From Limnohabitans_A sp048020265 (GTDB lineage Bacteria > Pseudomonadota > Gammaproteobacteria > Burkholderiales > Burkholderiaceae_C): 64,000 nt of DNA. Position 1 is the first letter of the stretch, and every line of letters starts with the position of its first letter. Shown here piece by piece: positions 8,302 through 17,113 of this stretch. The notes under the pieces are model-generated. The model had not been told where the DNA came from. It made no database searches and saw only the letters and a program-made list of their open reading frames with translations. Location: NCBI RefSeq assembly GCF_048020265.1, contig NZ_CP171843.1:2232001-2296000 (forward strand). Direction: 5' to 3'. The translations under genes and the position numbers were made by a program.

Positions 8302-9699
8302 TCAAGACGACGGGGCACCGACCACCACCGTGACCATGCGCTCGGGCTGCAAGACCCGCGACATGGCGCGGCGCACATCACTCAGGCTCACACGCTCGAC
8401 TTGCTGGGTCCAGGTGTCCAGGTAAGTGAGCGGCAAACGGTTCCAGGCGATGTTGGCCACGTTGTCCAGCAGCTTGCGGTTGCTGTCAATGCGCAGTGCA
8501 AAGCCACCCACCAGATTGGATTTGGCAGCCTGCAACTCGGCCTCGGTGGGGCCTTCGCGCACAAAGGTTTGCACCACCTCCTGTGCCACCGCGACCGCTT
8601 GAGCGGCTTGATCCGGGCGGGTTTGCAGACCCACGGTGAAAGCCCCCGCATGCAAACCGGGTGAAAAGTAGCTGTACACGCTGTAGGACAGACCCCGCTT
8701 TTCGCGCACTTGCTCGGTCAGGCGCGACACAAAGCCCCCACCGCCCAGAATGTGGTTGCCCACCAGCAGTGCAAAGAAGTCGGGGTCGCTGCGTGGGTAG
8801 CCGGGCTGCCCGATCAGGACATGGGCCTGGGCCGAATCAAAGGGCACGGTCAGGCTTTGCGCCTGGGTCAAAGCCGCCACTTCGGGCACAGCGGGCAAGG
8901 GCTTGCACGCCGCCTTGTTCGGCCACAAGGCCAGCAAACGGGTGACCAGCACATCGGTCTGCGCCCGGGTGAGTGCGCCCACCACGCTCACCGATGCACG
9001 GCAGGTCTGCAGCGACTGGGCATGCAGCTTTTGCATGTCCTGCACACCGATGCGCGACAGGGTCTCGGGGGTGGTGCGGTAACCGTAAGGGTGCGTGCCG
9101 TAGACGGCCGAGGCAAAGCGGTGCTGCACCAGCGTGGCCGGTTTGGTCAGCGACTCGCGGATGGCCGCGCTCATGCGCTCGCGGTCGCGCACCCACATGG
9201 CCTCGGGGAAAGCCGGATGCGCCATTTGCCGCGCCGCCAAGGCCACGGCCTTATCGAGCAGGTCGGGGTAGCTCAGGCTGCGCAGGGCAAAGCTCATGCG
9301 GTCTGCACCCGCACTGCCGCCAAAGCTGGCGCCCAGGTCGGCCCAGGCTTCACCGATCTGGTTTTCATCCATGGCCTGCGGATACGGCCCCTGGCCCTGG
9401 GGATGGGCCCGCATGCCACTGGCCATTTGCCCGGCCATGACCGAGGCCAGCCCGGCTTGCGCAGCAGGATCACGGCGGCTGCCCGCATCCAGATCGATCT
9501 GCACATCGACCATGGGGATGGCGTGGCTCTCGACCAGGTACACGCGTGCACCGCTGGGCTGGGTCCAGTGCTGGATGGGCAAGGCCGCTTGCGCCCAGCA
9601 GGACGCGCCCCAGCAGGTCAGCGCCAAGGCAGACCGCAGCAAAGCCTTGGGGGTCCTGAACAGGGAGGGCATCGGGGACATGGGGTGAGGAACTTTCAT
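8302..9699 (-). CDS. M16 family peptidase-like protein without the zinc site
   Basis: About 465 residues with an N-terminal signal peptide (CWGASCWAQAALP) and the fold of the non-catalytic partner of M16 peptidases. It keeps the VYLVESHAIPMVDVQIDLDAGSRRDP-like start and the C-terminal GLSYSVYSYFSPG motif near residue 350, but lacks the HxxEH zinc-binding sequence. It probably pairs with the catalytic M16 protein encoded just upstream, as PqqL/YmxG-like two-gene sets do, acting in the periplasm. A TTG at 9717 would give a start overlapping the upstream stop; the ATG at 9699 is chosen here. Confidence 0.85.
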   Translation of the reverse strand: MKVPHPMSPMPSLFRTPKALLRSALALTCWGASCWAQAALPIQHWTQPSGARVYLVESHAIPMVDVQIDLDAGSRRDPAAQAGLASVMAGQMASGMRAHPQGQGPYPQAMDENQIGEAWADLGASFGGSAGADRMSFALRSLSYPDLLDKAVALAARQMAHPAFPEAMWVRDRERMSAAIRESLTKPATLVQHRFASAVYGTHPYGYRTTPETLSRIGVQDMQKLHAQSLQTCRASVSVVGALTRAQTDVLVTRLLALWPNKAACKPLPAVPEVAALTQAQSLTVPFDSAQAHVLIGQPGYPRSDPDFFALLVGNHILGGGGFVSRLTEQVREKRGLSYSVYSYFSPGLHAGAFTVGLQTRPDQAAQAVAVAQEVVQTFVREGPTEAELQAAKSNLVGGFALRIDSNRKLLDNVANIAWNRLPLTYLDTWTQQVERVSLSDVRRAMSRVLQPERMVTVVVGAPSS

Positions 9700-9713
9700 G
9701 ACTGGAACGCGTC

Positions 9714-11156
9714 TCAATGCCGGGCACCCGGCAAGGCACGGCGTGCCCGGGGCTGGCCCGAGAGGGGTTGGGGCCGCAAGGTGGCAACGGTGAGGCTGTC
9801 ATCGCCAAAATATTTTTGCGCCACAGCCTGCACCTGGGCGGGGGTGACTTGCCGCAAACGCGCGATCAACTGCGCGCCGTAGTCGGGGGGCAGGCCCAGT
9901 GTCCAGGCCACGCCCAATTCCCGGGCCTGGTTGAACACCGAGTCAAGCTTGTAGATTTCACTGGCTACCCATTGGGTCTTGACGCGCTGCAACTCGGCCT
10001 CGGTCACGCCTTCTGTGGCCACGCGCTGCACCTGGGCACGCAAGGCCGCTTCCAGGGCTTCGGGGCTTTGGCCTTCGGCGGGCACGCCGTCCAGGTAAAA
10101 GAACTGCGGGCCACGACCCATCAAACCGTTGTGCGCCCCCACACTGTCGGCCAGGCGGTTCTCGCCTTGCGTCAAGGCACGTTCCAGCCGGGCGCCACTG
10201 TAGCCATCGAGCACAGCGGCCAGCACCGTCAAGGCCAGGGCATCGTCATGCTCGGGTGAAGCTGCAAGACTCACCAAGCTCGGCACCTTGAAGGCCAGCG
10301 CCACATACGACTGCTCGGCAGGCGCTTTGAATTCGAAACGGCGCAGGCCTTGCTGCGCGGGCTCATCCCGGGGTTTGCGCTCGGGCACGGCGCGGGGCGG
10401 GATAAGGCCATAGGTTTTCTCGGCCAAGGCCTTGACCTGCAGCGGGTCGACATCGCCCGCGACCACAACCACCGCGTTGGCTGGCGTGTACCACTTGCGG
10501 TAGAAGTCGCGAGCGTCCTGCGCCGTCATGGCTTCCAGATCGCTCATCCAGCCCACGATGGGGCGGCGGTAGGGCGAGGCGGTCAAGGCGGTCGCGGACA
10601 ACATTTCGTGCAACTGGGCACGCGGGTTGTCCTCGGTGCGCAGCCGGCGCTCTTCTTTCACCACTTCCAGTTCTTTGGCGAATTCGGCGTCGGGCCATTG
10701 GTTGTTGGCAAAGCGGTCGGCTTCCAGACGCATCACTGCTTCGAGCTGGTTCGACGGAATTTGCTGGAAGTAGCCGGTGTAGTCCTTGGACGTGAACGCG
10801 TTGTCACGCCCACCCAAAGCGGCCACGCGGCGCGAGAATTCCCCCACAGCCAGGGTGGGCGTGCCTTTGAACAGCATGTGCTCCAGCACATGGGCCACGC
10901 CGCTGGTGCCGTCCACCTCGTCCATCGAACCCGCACGCAACCAGACCATGTGCACCGCGGTGGGCGCGCGCCGGTCGGGCTTGACCCACAACGCCATGCC
11001 ATTGGCCAAAGTGAAGGTGTGGGCCTGGGCCGCTGCAGCCCGGCCGGGCGCGGCATGGGTCTGCTTCAAGCCTTGAGGTGTCTGCGCCCAGACACTGCCG
11101 CTGCTGGCCAAGCAGGCGGTAGCCAGCGAAAGTCCCAAGAGAAAGTTCAGTTTCAT
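9714..11156 (-). CDS. Zinc-dependent M16 family peptidase (pitrilysin type)
   Basis: 480 residues from the ATG at 11156 (MKLNFLLGLSLATACLASS), which yields a signal peptide. The frame extends to 11390 but would then overlap ftsY. The inverted zinc motif HVLEH is at residues 89-93 within GVAHVLEHMLFKGTP, and the downstream Glu of the E-x6-E element lies in ELEVVKEERR. Such proteins are periplasmic oligopeptidases. It is followed, with a 3-base stop/TTG overlap or a short gap, by the inactive partner, suggesting a heterodimer. It is divergent from ftsY by only 28 bases, so their promoters must overlap neighbouring coding sequence. Confidence 0.9.
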   Translation of the reverse strand: MKLNFLLGLSLATACLASSGSVWAQTPQGLKQTHAAPGRAAAAQAHTFTLANGMALWVKPDRRAPTAVHMVWLRAGSMDEVDGTSGVAHVLEHMLFKGTPTLAVGEFSRRVAALGGRDNAFTSKDYTGYFQQIPSNQLEAVMRLEADRFANNQWPDAEFAKELEVVKEERRLRTEDNPRAQLHEMLSATALTASPYRRPIVGWMSDLEAMTAQDARDFYRKWYTPANAVVVVAGDVDPLQVKALAEKTYGLIPPRAVPERKPRDEPAQQGLRRFEFKAPAEQSYVALAFKVPSLVSLAASPEHDDALALTVLAAVLDGYSGARLERALTQGENRLADSVGAHNGLMGRGPQFFYLDGVPAEGQSPEALEAALRAQVQRVATEGVTEAELQRVKTQWVASEIYKLDSVFNQARELGVAWTLGLPPDYGAQLIARLRQVTPAQVQAVAQKYFGDDSLTVATLRPQPLSGQPRARRALPGARH

Positions 11157-11184
11157 AGAATGCATGATCCTTGAAATCCACACC

Positions 11185-12204
11185 ATGTTCAGTTTCTTCA
11201 AAAAAAAATCCCCGCCCACCGAGGTCCAATCGGCCGCTGCGCCTGTCGCGGCGGCTCCTGTTGATGCCCCTGTCACGGCTGTTGAGCCCACCGCCGCCCC
11301 GGCCGCTCGCCAGGGCTGGCTGGACCGCCTGAAGGCCGGGCTGCGCAAGACCGGCTCCAGCATCACCACCGTCTTCACCGGCACGCGCATCGACGACGAA
11401 CTCTACGAAGAGCTGGAAACCGCCCTGCTGATGGCCGATAGCGGGGTCAAAGCGACCGAGCATTTGCTGCAAGACCTCAAGCACCGCGTGAAAGACAGCA
11501 AGGCCACCGACCCTTCGCAGGTCAAAACCTTGCTGGCCGATGCCATCACCGACCTGCTGCAGCCCTTGCAAAAGCCCCTGACCATTGGCGATCACCACCC
11601 AACGGTGATCATGGTGGCGGGGGTCAACGGCGCGGGTAAAACCACATCGATTGGCAAACTGACCAAGCACCTGGCCGACGAAGGCCTGAGCGTGCTGCTG
11701 GCTGCCGCCGACACCTTCCGCGCCGCCGCCAAAGAGCAGCTGGCCGTCTGGGCCACCCGCAACACGGTGGAGATCGTCAGCCAACAAGGGGGCGATCCGG
11801 CCGCCGTGAGCTTTGACGCGGTGAGCGCTGGCCGCGCCCGGGGGCGCGACGTGGTGCTGGTGGACACCGCCGGGCGTCTGCCGACGCAACTGCACCTGAT
11901 GGAAGAGCTGAAAAAGATCAAGCGCGTGGTGCAAAAGGCCGATGGCACCGCCCCACACGAGGTGCTGCTGGTGATCGATGGCAACACCGGACAAAACGCC
12001 CTGGCCCAGGTCAAGGCCTTTGACGAGACCCTGGGCCTGACGGGCCTGATCGTGACCAAGCTGGACGGCACGGCCAAAGGCGGCGTGTTGTGCGCCATCG
12101 CCCGGGAAAAGCCGATTCCGGTGTATTTCATCGGCGTGGGCGAAAAACTGGAAGACCTGGAAACCTTCAACGCCCGCGAGTTTGCCCAGGCGCTCTTGAG
12201 CTGA
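11185..12204 (+). CDS. ftsY: Signal recognition particle receptor FtsY
   Basis: 339 residues, starting at MFSFFKKK, the usual FtsY start; the upstream in-frame ATG at 11164 gives an unlikely leader. It has a short acidic/Ala-Pro A domain (to about residue 42), an N domain, and the SRP GTPase G domain with GVNGAGKTTSIGKL (P-loop), DTFRAAAKEQL, VDTAGR and TKLDGTAKGG. It docks SRP-ribosome complexes at the Sec translocon. The A domain is much shorter than in E. coli, as in many beta-proteobacteria. A 152-base gap separates it from rpoH on the same strand, the classical ftsY...rpoH neighbourhood without ftsEX. Confidence 0.97.
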   Translation: MFSFFKKKSPPTEVQSAAAPVAAAPVDAPVTAVEPTAAPAARQGWLDRLKAGLRKTGSSITTVFTGTRIDDELYEELETALLMADSGVKATEHLLQDLKHRVKDSKATDPSQVKTLLADAITDLLQPLQKPLTIGDHHPTVIMVAGVNGAGKTTSIGKLTKHLADEGLSVLLAAADTFRAAAKEQLAVWATRNTVEIVSQQGGDPAAVSFDAVSAGRARGRDVVLVDTAGRLPTQLHLMEELKKIKRVVQKADGTAPHEVLLVIDGNTGQNALAQVKAFDETLGLTGLIVTKLDGTAKGGVLCAIAREKPIPVYFIGVGEKLEDLETFNAREFAQALLS

Positions 12205-12300
12205 AGCGTTCTGCAACGCACTGACGCAGCCCCGCCTTGAGCGCATCATTGCCTTGATATTAAGGGAAAACCCTGATACCCATGTGGTGTCGGGCTCGCT

Positions 12301-12327
12301 TTAGCACTCACAGCTAGAGAGTGCTAA
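12301..12327 (+). promoter_or_regulatory. CIRCE element (HrcA operator) upstream of rpoH
   Basis: TTAGCACTC (12301-12309), nine bases, then GAGTGCTAA (12319-12327): an exact match to the CIRCE consensus. It ends 29 bases before the rpoH ATG and 14 before its AAAGGAG ribosome site, so HrcA bound here would block transcription of rpoH. A TTGATA at 12254-12259 is a possible -35, but I see no good -10 partner. Confidence 0.95.
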
Positions 12328-12356
12328 TATTGCAGTATTCTGAAAGGAGTTCTGGT

Positions 12357-13289
12357 ATGAACATTCAAACTGGTTCCCCCGCCACAGCCATCACGCTGAG
12401 CAACCCCTGGGCGGTCGTGCCCTCGCTTGGCCACCTCGACGCCTACATCTCTGCGGTCAACCGCATGCCCATGCTCACCCTCGAGGAAGAGCAGGAAGCC
12501 GCCCGCCAACTCAAAGCCAACGACGACCTCGAAGCCGCCCGCAAGCTGGTGCTCTCGCACCTGCGCCTGGTGGTGTCGGTGTCTCGCCAATACCTGGGCT
12601 ACGGCCTGCCGCATGGCGACCTGATCCAGGAAGGCAATGTGGGTTTGATGAAGGCGGTCAAGCGCTTTGACCCCGAGCAAGGCGTGCGCTTGGTCAGCTA
12701 CGCGCTGCACTGGATCAAGGCCGAAATCCACGAGTACATCCTCAAAAACTGGCGCATGGTCAAGGTGGCCACCACCAAGGCCCAGCGCAAGCTGTTTTTC
12801 AACCTGCGCTCGATGAAGCAGGGCTACAAAGCCGATGCCGACGAAGGCACGCACCGCGACACCCTGACGCCCGACCAGGTGGATTCGATGGCGCACAGCC
12901 TGAACGTCAAGCGCGAGGAGGTGCTGGAGATGGAAATGCGCCTGTCTGGCGGCGACGTGTTGCTGGACCCGGCCCCCTCGGATGACGGCGAACAGGCTTT
13001 TGGCCCGATTGCCTACCTGGCCGATGTGAACCACGAGCCCACCGCCATGATCGAAGCGCACCAGCGCGATGTGATGGCCAGCGATGGATTGGCGACCGCG
13101 CTGAATGTGCTGGACGAGCGCAGCCGCCGCATCGTGGAAGAACGCTGGCTCAAGGTGAACGACAACGGCTCGGGCGGTATGACGCTGCACGACCTGGCCG
13201 ATGAGTACGGCGTGAGCGCCGAGCGCATCCGCCAGATCGAGGTGGCGGCCATGAAGAAAATGAAAAAGGCGCTGGTCGAGTTCGCTTGA
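12357..13289 (+). CDS. rpoH: RNA polymerase heat-shock sigma factor RpoH (sigma-32)
   Basis: 310 residues from the ATG at 12357, preceded by an AAAGGAG ribosome site. It contains sigma-70 regions 2 (GDLIQEGNVGLMKAVKRFDP) and 4 (LADEYGVSAERIRQIE), plus the RpoH box QRKLFFNLRSMK that marks sigma-32 and binds core polymerase. It directs RNA polymerase to chaperone and protease genes after heat shock. The CIRCE site upstream means HrcA, itself GroEL-dependent, should repress this gene, tying the two heat-shock circuits together. A terminator follows directly after the stop. Confidence 0.97.
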   Translation: MNIQTGSPATAITLSNPWAVVPSLGHLDAYISAVNRMPMLTLEEEQEAARQLKANDDLEAARKLVLSHLRLVVSVSRQYLGYGLPHGDLIQEGNVGLMKAVKRFDPEQGVRLVSYALHWIKAEIHEYILKNWRMVKVATTKAQRKLFFNLRSMKQGYKADADEGTHRDTLTPDQVDSMAHSLNVKREEVLEMEMRLSGGDVLLDPAPSDDGEQAFGPIAYLADVNHEPTAMIEAHQRDVMASDGLATALNVLDERSRRIVEERWLKVNDNGSGGMTLHDLADEYGVSAERIRQIEVAAMKKMKKALVEFA

Positions 13290-13318
13290 CCGCTATGCTT
13301 GTGGGCCGCCTGATTCGG

Positions 13319-13343
13319 ATACCCGGTTTTGACCGGGTATTTT
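13319..13343 (+). terminator. Rho-independent terminator after rpoH
   Basis: A 9-bp stem ATACCCGGT / ACCGGGTAT with a TTTG loop, followed by TTT. It begins 29 bases after the rpoH stop and separates it from the TctC-type gene. Confidence 0.88.
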
Positions 13344-13394
13344 CGACTGCTCTGCGCTAAAGTTGCTGCAGTTTTTGTTTTCAAGGAATCTGCC

Positions 13395-14411
13395 ATGCCC
13401 GTTCACACCCCCTTTGGTTTTTCTCGCCGCCATTTGGCGCAAGCGCTTGGCGCTGCTTTGGCATTGGGGCTGACGCCCACTTGGGCAAGCCCATCGGCCA
13501 CCGCATCGACAGCAACTTGGCCCACGCAAACCGTGCGCCTGGTGGTCGGCTTCCCGGCCGGCTCCAGCCCCGACCTGACAGCCCGCGCCTTGGCCGAACC
13601 GCTGGCCAAAGCCCTGGGCCAAAACGTGATCGTCGAGAACAAAGTGGGCGCGGGCGGCAACATCGCGGCTGACTTCGTCGCCAAATCCACCGACGGCCAC
13701 ACCCTGGGCCTGATGATCAACGGCAACATGACGATTGCCCGCATCCTGAACCCCAAGGTGCCTTATGACCCGCTCAAAGACTTGGCGCCCATCAGCCTGA
13801 TCGGCAAAGCGCCGCTGGTGCTCGCAGTACCGGCCAACGCGCCGGGCCAAACCGCCGCCGAGTGGCTGAGCCAAGCCCAAAAAGCCGGCAACCAACTCAG
13901 CTATGCCTCGCCAGGCGTGGGCACGGTGGCACACCTGGGCATGGAGCTGCTCAAAACCAAAGCCGGCATTGCGCCCGTGCATGTGCCCTACCCCGGCAAC
14001 CCGCAAATCATCACCGCCATGATCGGTGGCCAGGTGCAACTGGCCTTGCTGCCGCCCGCGATGGCAGCCGCCCAGGTGCGTGGCGGCAAATTGCGGGCTA
14101 TCGGAACGTCAAGCACCGGGCGCAGCCCCTTGGCTGCTGATGTGCCCAGTCTGAGTGAAATCGGCGTGAAGGATTACCAGCTGGAAATCTGGAACGCGGT
14201 GGCCGCTCCAGCCTCGATGCCCGCGGCTATGGCCAGCAAGCTGTCGGCCGTGGTCAGTGAGATCGTGCGTGCGCCCGAGATGCGTGCGCGGCTGTTCCAG
14301 CAAGGTTGGCAGGTGGTGGGTTCGTCGCCCGAAGGTTTGCGCAACCGCATTCAGTCCGACACGAAAGCCCTGGGCGACATCATCCGCAGCCAGAAAATCG
14401 AGTTGAATTGA
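13395..14411 (+). CDS. Tripartite tricarboxylate transporter receptor (Bug/TctC family)
   Basis: 338 residues from the ATG at 13395, which has an AAGGA site 7 bases upstream. The N-terminus (FSRRHLAQALGAALALGL) is a signal peptide with a twin-Arg character. The mature part shows the Bug family blocks VRLVVGFPAGSSPDLTARAL, GQNVIVENKVGAGGNIAADFVA and SYASPGVGT. These periplasmic proteins bind carboxylates or amides; the ligand cannot be told. No TctA or TctB membrane subunit is nearby, so it is an orphan receptor of the type greatly expanded in Comamonadaceae and Alcaligenaceae. Confidence 0.92.
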   Translation: MPVHTPFGFSRRHLAQALGAALALGLTPTWASPSATASTATWPTQTVRLVVGFPAGSSPDLTARALAEPLAKALGQNVIVENKVGAGGNIAADFVAKSTDGHTLGLMINGNMTIARILNPKVPYDPLKDLAPISLIGKAPLVLAVPANAPGQTAAEWLSQAQKAGNQLSYASPGVGTVAHLGMELLKTKAGIAPVHVPYPGNPQIITAMIGGQVQLALLPPAMAAAQVRGGKLRAIGTSSTGRSPLAADVPSLSEIGVKDYQLEIWNAVAAPASMPAAMASKLSAVVSEIVRAPEMRARLFQQGWQVVGSSPEGLRNRIQSDTKALGDIIRSQKIELN

Positions 14412-14468
14412 AGGGCCTGAAGCGGGACCTGAAGCTGTGTGATCAGCTCCGGGCCCTGCAGCCTGGGC

Positions 14469-15077
14469 TCATTTGCCGCTGAGCAAGATCTTCACATCGG
14501 CCGCCAGCGCTTCGGCGCCGCTGGCATGGCGGTTGTACAGGCGAATGCGCCCTTGTGGGTCAAAGGTGAAGCTGCCCGCCGAGTGGTCCATGGTGTAGCT
14601 GGTGGGGGTTTTGCCTTCGACCTTTTTGTAATAGATCTTGAAGTCCTTGGTCACCTGGGGCAGCTGCTCCAGCGTGGGGCGCAAGGCCACAAAATCCGAC
14701 CCGAAATTGGCCATGTAGGCCTTGAGCAACTCCGGTGTGTCGCGCTCAGGGTCCACCGTGATGAAGATGCCCTGCAGCTTGGCCCCATCGGCCCCCAGCA
14801 ACTGTTTGGCCTGCGCCATTTCCTGCAAGGCGGTGGGGCAGACATCTGGGCATTGGGTGAAACCAAAAAACACCACCACGGCTTTGCCAGCAAAATCCTT
14901 GAGGGTGCGCACCTGACCGTCTTGGTCACTCAACTCCCAGCCTTGGGCGTAGTCGGCCCCGGTGATGTCCACCGCGCGAAAGGCTGGTTTGTCCTGACCG
15001 CAACCCATCAGGCCACCGACCACGGCAGCCAGCCCCAAAGCCAAGGCGGCGCGTGAAAAAACTCTGCGTTGCAACAT
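14469..15077 (-). CDS. sco: SCO1/SenC copper chaperone lipoprotein
   Basis: 202 residues with a thioredoxin-like fold. The signal ends in lipobox GGLMGC (Cys26), so it is probably a membrane-anchored periplasmic lipoprotein. The copper ligands are CPDVCP (Cys76, Cys80) and the distal His165 in YTMDHS, the standard SCO set. It delivers copper to the CuA site of cytochrome oxidase subunit II, encoded in this locus. It is the last gene of the surf1-(thioredoxin-like)-ctaA-ctaB-sco run, 9 bases after ctaB. Confidence 0.95.
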   Translation of the reverse strand: MLQRRVFSRAALALGLAAVVGGLMGCGQDKPAFRAVDITGADYAQGWELSDQDGQVRTLKDFAGKAVVVFFGFTQCPDVCPTALQEMAQAKQLLGADGAKLQGIFITVDPERDTPELLKAYMANFGSDFVALRPTLEQLPQVTKDFKIYYKKVEGKTPTSYTMDHSAGSFTFDPQGRIRLYNRHASGAEALAADVKILLSGK

Positions 15078-15086
15078 GCTGGGGTC

Positions 15087-15983
15087 TCAAAAAATGTAGT
15101 GATCGATCAACAAAGCGGCAAACAAGGCGCTCAGGTGGATCAGCGAAAAACGGAAAGTCTTGCGAGCCAGCTCGTCCGAATATTCGCGGTACAAAGCCAC
15201 CGCATAGCCGATGAAGCCGATGCTCAGCACCACCGCGGCGGCCAGGTACAGCCAGGAGCTCATGCCGTACACAAAGGGCATCAGGCAGGACGCCATCAGC
15301 ACGATGGTGTACAGCAGAATCTGCAGACGGGTGAATTCGTTGCCGTGCGTCACCGGCAGCATGGGCAGGCCCGACTTGCGGTAGTCCTCTACCCGGTACA
15401 GCGCCAGCGCCCAGAAGTGTGGGGGTGTCCACAGGAAGATGATGAGGAACAGGATCAGCGCCTCGGGCCCGACCTGGCCCGTCATGGCCGCCCAGCCCAG
15501 CACGGGCGGCATGGCCCCGCTGGCCCCGCCGATCACGATGTTTTGCGGCGTGAGCGGTTTCAGGATCACCGTGTAAATGATGGCGTAGCCCACAAAGGTG
15601 GCAAAGGTGAGCCACATGGTCAGCGGGTTGACCAGCACGTACAGCACGGCCGAGCCCACCGCGCAGAGCACGGCCGAGAACAGCAAGGCCTGCCGATCAC
15701 TCAATTCGCCCTTGGCAGTGGGTCGCCAGGCGGTGCGCTTCATTTTGGCGTCGATGGTTTTTTCCACCAGGCAGTTGAAGGCCGCAGCCGCGCCCGCCAC
15801 CAGCCAAATCCCCATACAAGCCCACAGGCCGAGCTTCAATTCGGCGAAACTGGGCAGACCAGGCACAGCCAGTACCATGCCGATCAAGGCACAAAAGACG
15901 ATCAGCTGGACCACGCGGGGCTTGGTCAACGCGTAATACTGTTGCCAGGCGGACAGGGGCAAACGGGCAGTGGCGGCGGTCAT
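15087..15983 (-). CDS. ctaB: Protoheme IX farnesyltransferase (heme O synthase)
   Basis: A 298-residue UbiA-family membrane prenyltransferase with about nine hydrophobic segments. It has the prenyl-diphosphate motif NCLVEKTIDAKMKRTAWRPT and the second loop YTVILKPLTPQNIVIGGASGA. It converts heme B to heme O for the aa3 oxidase. It overlaps the ctaA stop by 4 bases (ATGA), indicating translational coupling, and is followed by sco. Confidence 0.97.
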   Translation of the reverse strand: MTAATARLPLSAWQQYYALTKPRVVQLIVFCALIGMVLAVPGLPSFAELKLGLWACMGIWLVAGAAAAFNCLVEKTIDAKMKRTAWRPTAKGELSDRQALLFSAVLCAVGSAVLYVLVNPLTMWLTFATFVGYAIIYTVILKPLTPQNIVIGGASGAMPPVLGWAAMTGQVGPEALILFLIIFLWTPPHFWALALYRVEDYRKSGLPMLPVTHGNEFTRLQILLYTIVLMASCLMPFVYGMSSWLYLAAAVVLSIGFIGYAVALYREYSDELARKTFRFSLIHLSALFAALLIDHYIF

Positions 15984-17110
15984 TCGGCAGGCCTAGATGG
16001 GTTGGAAAAACGCAAGGCATTATCGGCCCGACTGATGGAGAGCACCCAAGTCAGCGTGACGACCATCGCCGCAGCGCCCCCGGTGTGCAGCACAGCGGCC
16101 AGCAGGGGCCAGTCAAACACCACATTGCTCAAGCCAGTGAAGAACTGCAGGGCCGACAGGCCGAGCAAAACCCGGCCTGCTGTCTGCAAATTCGTTTGCT
16201 GACGCAAGCGCCAGCCACACCACAGCAACAGCGCCAACACCAGCCAGGCCGCCGAGCGGTGCACAAAATGAATGGTTGACAGGGCCACAAAAGGCAGGAC
16301 CTGACCCTCGGGCGTGAGCCCCAGCTCACGCCAGATGCTGAAGCCCTGCCAGTTCATGTCAGGCACCCACTGGCCGTTGCAGGTCGGAAAGTCAGGACAG
16401 GCCAGCACCGCATAGTTGGTGCTGACCCAGCCGCCCAGAGCGATTTGTAGCCACAGCAAGCCAAAGCCCCACCACAAACCGGTGCGCAAGGCCGACGGGA
16501 TGGGTCGGGATGCGGCACCTTCATAACGCACTGCCTGCGCCATCAGCAAGGCTAGCAAGCCGATGCCGAACATCAGGTGCAATGTCACGATGGCGGGAAA
16601 CAGCTTCATGGTCACCGTGAGCGCCCCGAACGCCCCTTGCAAACACACCCAGACCAGTGTGAAAGTGGGCCACCAGGGGCTGAGCACGCGGCTGTGGCGG
16701 CGCTGCCACCATGTCATGGCTGCCAGGCTCATGATCAACACCCCCACGCCTGTGGCGAGGTAGCGGTGCACCATCTCGATCCAGGCCTTGCCGTGCGTCA
16801 CGGGCCCGGTGGGCATGGCGGTCTGCGCAGCCGTGATTTCGGTTTTGGCCCCGAGGGGTGTGGCGCTGCCATAGCAGCCTGGCCAATCGGGGCATCCCAG
16901 GCCGGAATCGGTCAAGCGCGTGAAAGCACCAAACAGCACCAAATCGAAGGTCAGGAACAAGGTGATCAGGGTCAAGGCCTTCAAACGACTGGCTGGCGTG
17001 GCGCTGCGCTGTCGCCAGAACCACCAGGCCAGGGGCAAGGCTGCCACGGCCAGGCCCACGGCCATCAACTGAAAAACAGGTGCCAGGTTGTACAGGTCCA
17101 CTTCGGTCAT
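15980..17110 (-). CDS. ctaA: Heme A synthase (COX15/CtaA)
   Basis: A 376-residue polytopic membrane protein with eight predicted helices. Paired conserved His residues lie in segments such as EMVHRYLATG, TLHLMFGIG and STIHFVHRSAAW, and the family motif TRLTDSGLGCPDWPGC is present. It hydroxylates heme O to make heme A. The cysteine pair in CPDFPTCNGQW is typical of the COX15 extracytoplasmic loop. It lies 3 bases after the upstream thioredoxin-like gene and overlaps ctaB. Confidence 0.97.
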   Translation of the reverse strand: MTEVDLYNLAPVFQLMAVGLAVAALPLAWWFWRQRSATPASRLKALTLITLFLTFDLVLFGAFTRLTDSGLGCPDWPGCYGSATPLGAKTEITAAQTAMPTGPVTHGKAWIEMVHRYLATGVGVLIMSLAAMTWWQRRHSRVLSPWWPTFTLVWVCLQGAFGALTVTMKLFPAIVTLHLMFGIGLLALLMAQAVRYEGAASRPIPSALRTGLWWGFGLLWLQIALGGWVSTNYAVLACPDFPTCNGQWVPDMNWQGFSIWRELGLTPEGQVLPFVALSTIHFVHRSAAWLVLALLLWCGWRLRQQTNLQTAGRVLLGLSALQFFTGLSNVVFDWPLLAAVLHTGGAAAMVVTLTWVLSISRADNALRFSNPSRPAE

Positions 17111-17113
17111 GTG

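Noticed and set aside
12253..12285. Sigma-32 type promoter (CTTGATA ... CCCATGT) before rpoH
   Set aside because: The spacing between elements is about 19 bases, too long for the usual 13-15, so it was not called.
14412..14468. Terminator between the TctC-type gene and sco
   Set aside because: AGGGCC...GGCCCT arms are imperfect, the loop is long and no T run follows.
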